Below are positions 57,982 to 64,000 of a stretch of DNA of 64,000 nt, piece by piece. How positions within the stretch are numbered: position 1 is the first letter of the stretch; every line of letters starts with the position of its first letter. The notes beneath the pieces are model-generated. The model was not told the origin of the DNA. It worked only from the letters and a program-made list of their open reading frames with translations, and did no database searches. This stretch comes from Hippophae tibetana (taxonomy: Eukaryota > Streptophyta > Magnoliopsida > Rosales > Elaeagnaceae), in NCBI GenBank assembly GCA_037013495.1, contig JAZDXN010000030.1, forward strand, positions 1,674,001 through 1,738,000, given 5' to 3'. Both the position numbers and the translations under genes were made by a program.

Positions 57982-60299
57982 CACATATAAGTAGATACTA
58001 TAAATATATATATTAGATTGAATGAAATACTTATTAACCAATTCAAAAAATTTATTAGTGGTTGAAATATAATACATTCCACGTGTATCTTAAAATTAGG
58101 CGAAATTGGAAAACCAAGATTAAGAGACAAGGGGATTACCCTTTGTGGTGTCGATACCCTAGACATGATCGTGCAATATCCAACCAAATTATGCAGGTAA
58201 TTGTTAAACTTATACAAATAACAGTAGATGACAATTTATACATACGTAATTTTGGTATCATATTATGAGCTAGTAAATATTTTACATATTTTGTTAATAT
58301 TTATTGTAATTCTTACCTTTATAATTAGAAATATGTCTAATAATTCTACAAACATAAATACGGATTACCAAATTTCATAAATTATCTCGATGCAAAAATT
58401 CCTCGTTTGCATGCAACCATTCAAACAATAATTTTGTAAGGTCCATTAGTTCTCCAAATATATCTATATTATCTTCTACAAGTTCAATATGATGTATTAC
58501 CATTATTTTCCCTACAAAATAATTCTATATATATGTTAATATAACTGAAAATATATTTTTTTTGCTGACTAATTCAGAGCAAAATATATTGGTTTAATGT
58601 AATTTTCTCTACCAAATGTCTTATTTTGTTTTACAAAAATTAAAATATGTTATAGTTATATAAAATAAATAAACTCACTTTTACTATTTTATAATAAATG
58701 TATTAAAAATGTCATAAATAAATAAATAAAACATATACTTTTTCCTTTATGTGAAATAAATCATATTAAATAAAATCACATATAAGTAGATACTATAAAT
58801 ATATATATTAGATTGAATGAAATACTTATTAACCAATTCAAAAAATTTATTAGTGGTTGAAATATAATACATTCCACGTGTATCTTAAAATTAGGCGAAA
58901 TTGGAAAACCAAGATTAAGAGACAAGGGGATTACCCTTTGTGGTGTCGATACCCTAGACATGATCGTGCAATATCCAACCAAATTATGCAGGTAATTGTT
59001 AAACTTATACAAATAACAGTAGATGACAACTTATACATACGTAATTTTGGCATCATATTATGAGCTAGTAAATTTTTTACATATTTTGTTCATATTTATT
59101 GTAATTCTTACCTTTATAATTAGAAATATATCTAATAATTCTACAAACATAAATACGGATTACCAAATTTCATAAATTATCTCGATACAGAAATTCCTCA
59201 TTTGCATGCAACCATTCAAACAATAATTTTGTAAGGTCCATTAGTTCTCCAAATATATCTATATTATCTTCTACAATTTCTATATGATGTATTACCATTA
59301 TTTTCCCTACAAAATAATTCTATATATATGTTAATATAACTGAAAATATATTTTTTTTGGTGACTAATTCAGAGCAAAATATATTGGTTTAATGTAATTT
59401 TCTCTACCAAATGTCTTATTTTGTTTTTTAAAAATTAAAATATGTTATAGTTATATAAAATAAATAAACTCACTTTTACTATTTTATAATAAATGTATTA
59501 AAAATGTCATAAATAAATAAATAAAACATATAGTTTTTCCTTTATGTGAAATAAATCATATTAAATAAAATCACATATAAGTAGATACTATAAATATATA
59601 TATTAGATTGAATGAAATACTTATTAACCAATTCAAAAAATTTATTAGTGGTTGAAATATAATACATTCCACGTGTATCTTAAAATTAGGCGATATTGGA
59701 AAACCAAGATTAAGAGACAAGGGGATTACCCTTTGTGGTGTCGATACCCTAGACATGATCGTGCAATATCCAACCAAATTATGCAGGTAATTGTTAAACT
59801 TATACAAATAACAGTAGATGACATTTTATACATACGTAATTTTGGTATCATATTATGAGCTAGTAAATATTTTACATATTTTGTTAATATTTATTGTAAT
59901 TCTTACCTTTATAATTAGAAATATGTCTAATAATTCTACAAACATAAATACGGATTACCAAATTTCATAAATTATCTCGATACAGAAATTCCTCGTTTGC
60001 ATGCAACCATTCAAACAATAATTTTGTAAGGTCCATTAGTTCTCCAAATATATCTATATTATCTTCTACAAGTTCAATATGATGTATTACCATTATTTTC
60101 CCTACAAAATAATTCTATATATATGTTAATATGACTGAAAATATATTTTTTTTGCTGACTAATTCAGAGCAATATATATTGGTTTAATGTAATTTTCTCT
60201 ACCAAATGTCTTATTTTGTTTTACAAAAATTAAAATATGTTATAGTTATATAAAATAAATAAACTCACTTTTACTATTTTATAATAAATGTATTAAAAA

Positions 60300-60325
60300 T
60301 GTCATAAATAAATCATATAGTTTTT
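60300..60325. other. 8-bp deletion in the (AAAT)n tract of m76
   Basis: The tract reads ATAAATAAATCATATAG, where other K monomers have two further AAAT-like units before CATATAG. It gives the shortest spacing in the window (787 bp) and looks like replication slippage. Confidence 0.8.
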
Positions 60326-60815
60326 CCTTTATATGAAATAAATCATATTAAATAAAATCACATATAAGTAGATACTATAAATATATATATTAGATTGAAT
60401 GAAATACTTATTAACCAATTCAAAAAATTTATTAGTGGTTGAAATATAATACATTCCACGTGTATCTTAAAATTAGGCGAAATTGGAAAACCAAGATTAA
60501 GAGACAAGGGGATTACCCTTTGTGGTGTCGATACCCTAGACATGATCGTGCAATATCCAACCAAATTATGCAGGTAATTGTTAAACTTATACAAATAACA
60601 GTAGATGACAATTTATACATACGTAATTTTGGTATCATATTATGAGCTAGTAAATATTTTACATATTTTGTTAATATTTATTGTAATTCTTACCTTTATA
60701 ATTAGAAATATGTCTAATAATTCTACAAACATAAATACGGATTACCAAATTTCATAAATTATCTTGATACAAAAATTCCTCGTTTGCATGCAACCATTCA
60801 AACAATAATTTTGTA

Positions 60816-61695
60816 TGGTCCATTAGATCTTCAAATATATATATATTATCTTCTACAAGTTCAATATGATGTATTACCATTATTCTCCCTACAAACTGCT
60901 TCTATATATAGGTTAATATAACTTAAAATCATTTTTTTGCCAACTAATTCTAGTAAAATAAAGTGGTTTAATATAATTTTCTCTACCAAATGTCTTATTT
61001 TGTTTTGCAAAAATTAAAATATGTTATAGTTATATAAAATAAATAAACTCACTTTTACTATTTTATAATAAATTTATTAAAAATGTCATAAATAAATAAA
61101 TAAAACATAAATTTTTTCCTTTATGTGAAATAAATTATATTAAATAAAATCACATATAAGTAGATACTATAAATATATATATTAGATTGAATGAAATAAT
61201 TATTAACCAATTCAAAACATTTATTAGTGGTTGAAATATAATACATTCCACATGTATCTTAAAATTAGGAGAAATTGGAAAACCAAGATTAAGAGACAAG
61301 GGGATTACCCTTTGTGGTGTCGATACCCTAGACATGATCGTGCAATATCCAACCAAATTATGCAGGTAATTGTTAAACTTATACAAATAACAGTAGATGA
61401 CAATTTATACATACGTAATTTTTGTATCATATTATGAGCTAGTAAATATTTTACATATTTTGTTAATATTTATTGTAATTCTTACCTTTATAATTAGAAA
61501 TATGTCTAATAATTCTACAAACATAAATACGGATTACCAAATTTCATAAATTATCTTGATACAAAAATTCCTCGTTTGCATGCAACCATTCAAACAATAA
61601 TTTTGTATGGTCCATTAGATCTTCAAATCTATATATATTATCTTCTACAAGTTCAATATGATGTATTACCATTATTCTCCCTACAAACTGCTTCT
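60816..61695. other. Mosaic patches of non-K sequence in m77-m78
   Basis: From T at 60,816 (TTGTATGGTCC) m77 switches from K to the older type: AGATCTTCAAAT, CTCCCTACAAACTGC, ATAGGTTAATA and GCCAACTAATTC. m78 has the same older variant at about 61,606-61,693, flanked on both sides by K sequence (TTGACTAATTCAGAGC returns at about 61,733). m77 and m78 both have ATCTTGATAC. Confidence 0.75.
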
Positions 61696-64000
61696 ATATA
61701 TATGTTAATATAACTGAAAATATATTTTTTTTGTTGACTAATTCAGAGCAAAATATATTGGTTTAATGTAATTTTCTCTACCAAATGTCTTATTTTGTTT
61801 TGCAAAAATTAAAATATGTTATAGTTATATAAAATAAATAAACTCACTTTTACTATTTTATAATAAATTTATTAAAAATGTCATAAATAAATAAATAAAA
61901 CATAAATTTTTTCCTTTATGTGAAATAAATTATATTAAATAAAATCACATATAAGTAGATACTATAAATATATATATTAGATTGAATGAAATAATTATTA
62001 ACCAATTCAAAACATTTATTAGTGGTTGAAATATAATACATTCCACATGTATCTTAAAATTAGGAGAAATTGGAAAACCAAGATTAAGAGACAAGGGGAT
62101 TACCCTTTGTGGTGTCGATACCCTAGACATGATCGTGCAATATCCAACCAAATTATGCAGGTAATTGTTAAACTTATACAAATAACAGTAGATGACAATT
62201 TATACATACGTAATTTTTGTATCATATTATGAGCTAGTAAATATTTTACATATTTTGTTAATATTTATTGTAATTCTTACCTTTATAATTAGAAATATGT
62301 CTAATAATTCTACAAACATAAATACGGATTACCAAATTTCATAAATTATCTCGATACAGAAATTCCTCGTTTGCATGCAACCATTCAAACAATAATTTTG
62401 TAAGGTCCATTAGTTCTCCAAATATATCAATATTATCTTCTACAATTTCAATATGATGTATTACCATTATTTTCCCTACAAAATAATTCTATATATATGT
62501 TAATATAACTGAAAATATATTTTTTTTGTTGACTAATTCAGAGCAAAATATATTGGTTTAATGTAATTTTCTCTACCAAATGTCTTATTTTGTTTTGCAA
62601 AAATTAAAATATGTTATAGTTATATAAAATAAATAAACTCACTTTTACTATTTTATAATAAATGTATTAAAAATTTCATAAATAAATAAATAAAACATAT
62701 AGTTGTTCCTTTATGTGAAATAAATAATATTAAATAAAATCACATATAAGTAGATACTATAAATATATATATTAGATTGAATGAAATACTTATTAACCAA
62801 TTCAAAAAATTTATTAGTGGTTGAAATATAATACATTCCACATGTATCTTAAAATTAGGAGAAATTGGAAAACCAAGATTAAGAGACAAGGGGATTACCC
62901 TTTGCGGTGTCGATACCCTAGACATGATCGTGCAATATCCAACCAAATTATGCAGGTAATTGTTAAACTTATACAAATAACAGTAGATGACAATTTATAC
63001 ATACGTAATTTTGGTATCATATTATGAGCTAGTAAATATTTTACATATTTTGTTAATATTTATTGTAATTCTTACCTTTATAATTAGAAATATGTCTAAT
63101 AATTCTACAAACATAAATACGGATTACCAAATTTCATAAATTATCTCGATACAGAAATTCCTCGTTTGCATGCAACCATTCAAACAATAATTTTGTAAGG
63201 TCCATTAGTTCTCCAAATATATCTATATTATCTTCTACAATTTCAATATGATGTATTACCATTATTTTCCCTACAAAATAATTCTATATATATGTTAATA
63301 TAACTGAAAATATATTTTTTTTGTTGACTAATTCAGAGCAAAATATATTGGTTTAATGTAATTTTCTCTACCAAATGTCTTATTTTGTTTTGCAAAAATT
63401 AAAATATTTTATAGTTATATAAAATAAATAAACTCACTTTTACTATTTTATAATAAATGTATTAAAAATGTCATAAATAAATAAATAAAACATATAGTTT
63501 TTCCTTTATGTGAAATAAATCATATTAAATAAAATCACATATAAGTAGATACTATAAATATATATATTAGTTGAATGAAATACTTATTAACCAATTCAAA
63601 AAATTTATTAGTGGTTGAAATATAATACATTCCACATGTATCTTAAAATTAGGAGAAATTGGAAAACCAAGATTAAGAGACAAGGGGATTACCCTTTGCG
63701 GTGTCGATACCCTAGACATGATCGTGCAATATCCAACCAAATTATGCAGGTAATTGTTAAACTTATACAAATAACAGTAGATGACAATTTATACATACGT
63801 AATTTTGGTATCATATTATGAGCTAGTAAATATTTTACATATTTTGTTAATATTTATTGTAATTCTTACCTTTATAATTAGAAATATGTCTAATAATTCT
63901 ACAAACATAAATACGGATTACCAAATTTCATAAATTATCTCGATACAGAAATTCCTCGTTTGCATGCAACCATTCAAACAATAATTTTGTAAGGTCCATT

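Larger units (their letters stand above)
1..64000 (+). repeat. Satellite DNA array, ~795-bp AT-rich monomer, ~80.6 copies
   Basis: Head-to-tail copies of one monomer fill the window. Taking the first T of the TTG in GTGGTTGAAA as anchor, copies m1-m81 lie at 67, 861, 1652, 2446, 3238, 4031, 4826, 5618, 6413, 7207, 8000, 8795, 9588, 10382, 11177, 11971, 12764, 13559, 14352, 15147, 15939, 16734, 17528, 18322, 19117, 19911, 20705, 21499, 22299, 23092, 23885, 24679, 25473, 26269, 27063, 27858, 28652, 29448, 30242, 31038, 31832, 32628, 33422, 34216, 35011, 35805, 36600, 37395, 38189, 38984, 39780, 40575, 41370, 42164, 42958, 43753, 44547, 45342, 46137, 46932, 47727, 48522, 49317, 50112, 50908, 51703, 52497, 53292, 54087, 54882, 55677, 56472, 57267, 58062, 58857, 59652, 60439, 61231, 62026, 62821, 63615. 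All spacings are 787-800 bp. No copy is inverted and nothing interrupts the array. Within a monomer, a less AT-rich core (roughly anchor to anchor+130) is followed by AT-rich sequence, an (AAAT)n tract and a TATAAATATATA run. The strand label is arbitrary. Confidence 0.98.
44467..64000 (+). repeat. Region VII: homogenised type-K array (m57-m81)
   Basis: Twenty-five monomers (the last cut by the window end) share type-K markers: GAGCTAGTAAAT, TTGTAATTCTTACC, TTAGAAATATG, CTAATAATTC, GTAAGGTCCATTAGTTCTCC, TATTTTCCC, AAAATAATTC, AAAATATATTT and ACATATAG. From m57 to m76, 17 of 19 spacings are exactly 795 bp (the others are 796 and 794). Variation is mostly single-base. Fifteen monomers (m59, 62, 64-68, 70-77) have CACGTG at anchor+18, where others have CACATG (m69: CACATA). 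No unit larger than a dimer repeats. Confidence 0.92.

Noticed and set aside
1-64000. CENP-B box (TTCG....A..CGGG).
   Set aside because: No such match was seen. CGGG appears only in the ACAACGGGATT variant of some H monomers, without the TTCG part.
1-64000. CRISPR array or bacterial repeat region.
   Set aside because: The repeating unit is ~795 bp with no short repeat/unique spacer pattern, and there are no cas genes.
1-64000. Tandem copies of a retroelement LTR or a transposon-derived array.
   Set aside because: No internal coding remnant, primer-binding site, polypurine tract, terminal inverted repeats or target-site duplications were seen around the unit. Origin of the monomer from a mobile element cannot be excluded but nothing here shows it.
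1-64000. Organelle DNA, because of the high A+T.
   Set aside because: No organelle gene, tRNA or rRNA is present. A 64-kb satellite with higher-order repeats is a nuclear heterochromatin feature.

Overview
The whole 64-kb window is one uninterrupted, head-to-tail satellite DNA array. The monomer is about 795 bp (80 complete spacings between the same base of successive monomers average 794.4 bp, range 787-800) and about 77% A+T by hand count of the first monomer. Every monomer is on the same strand. I see no protein-coding gene, RNA gene, transposon insertion, CRISPR array or other unique sequence. Both window edges fall inside a monomer, so the array continues on both sides. This is eukaryotic nuclear heterochromatin, most plausibly a centromeric, pericentromeric or other heterochromatic block. 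Many of the sites that differ between monomers are CpG to TpG/CpA changes, which fits a genome with cytosine methylation (for example a plant), but I do not recognise the monomer and cannot name the species.

Layout, left to right. (I) 1-3,157: four diverged monomers. (II) 3,158-21,418: a higher-order repeat (HOR) made of monomer types A-F, with copies of 7, 6 and 6 monomers (5,557, 4,764 and 4,763 bp), then a 3-monomer duplication of its D-E-F end (2,383 bp), then a D/E fusion monomer. (III) 21,419-24,454: mosaic monomers. (IV) 24,455 to about 33,993: a nearly identical 6-monomer tandem duplication (4,769 bp per copy). (V) 33,342-42,083: a 3-monomer HOR (2,383-2,386 bp) with about 2.7 copies. 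(VI) 42,084-44,466: transitional monomers. (VII) 44,467-64,000: a homogenised array of one monomer family (type K) with almost exact 795-bp spacing, containing a young 1,590-bp dimer at 54.8-58.0 kb and a mosaic patch at 60.8-61.7 kb.

The window is a readable record of satellite evolution. Several unequal-crossover or conversion junctions can be placed to within 5-50 bp, because the left half of a monomer carries one type's markers and the right half another's. Each monomer also carries several dyad-symmetric elements (a GTTTGCATG hairpin or palindrome, an ACATAAAG hairpin, a GGG/CCC hairpin and, in the left-most monomers, an 11-bp inverted repeat around GAATTC). At least one exchange point lies inside the strongest dyad. 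Short open frames recur on both strands in the less AT-rich 200-bp core of each monomer. They are inherited with the repeat and show no sign of coding, so no CDS is annotated.
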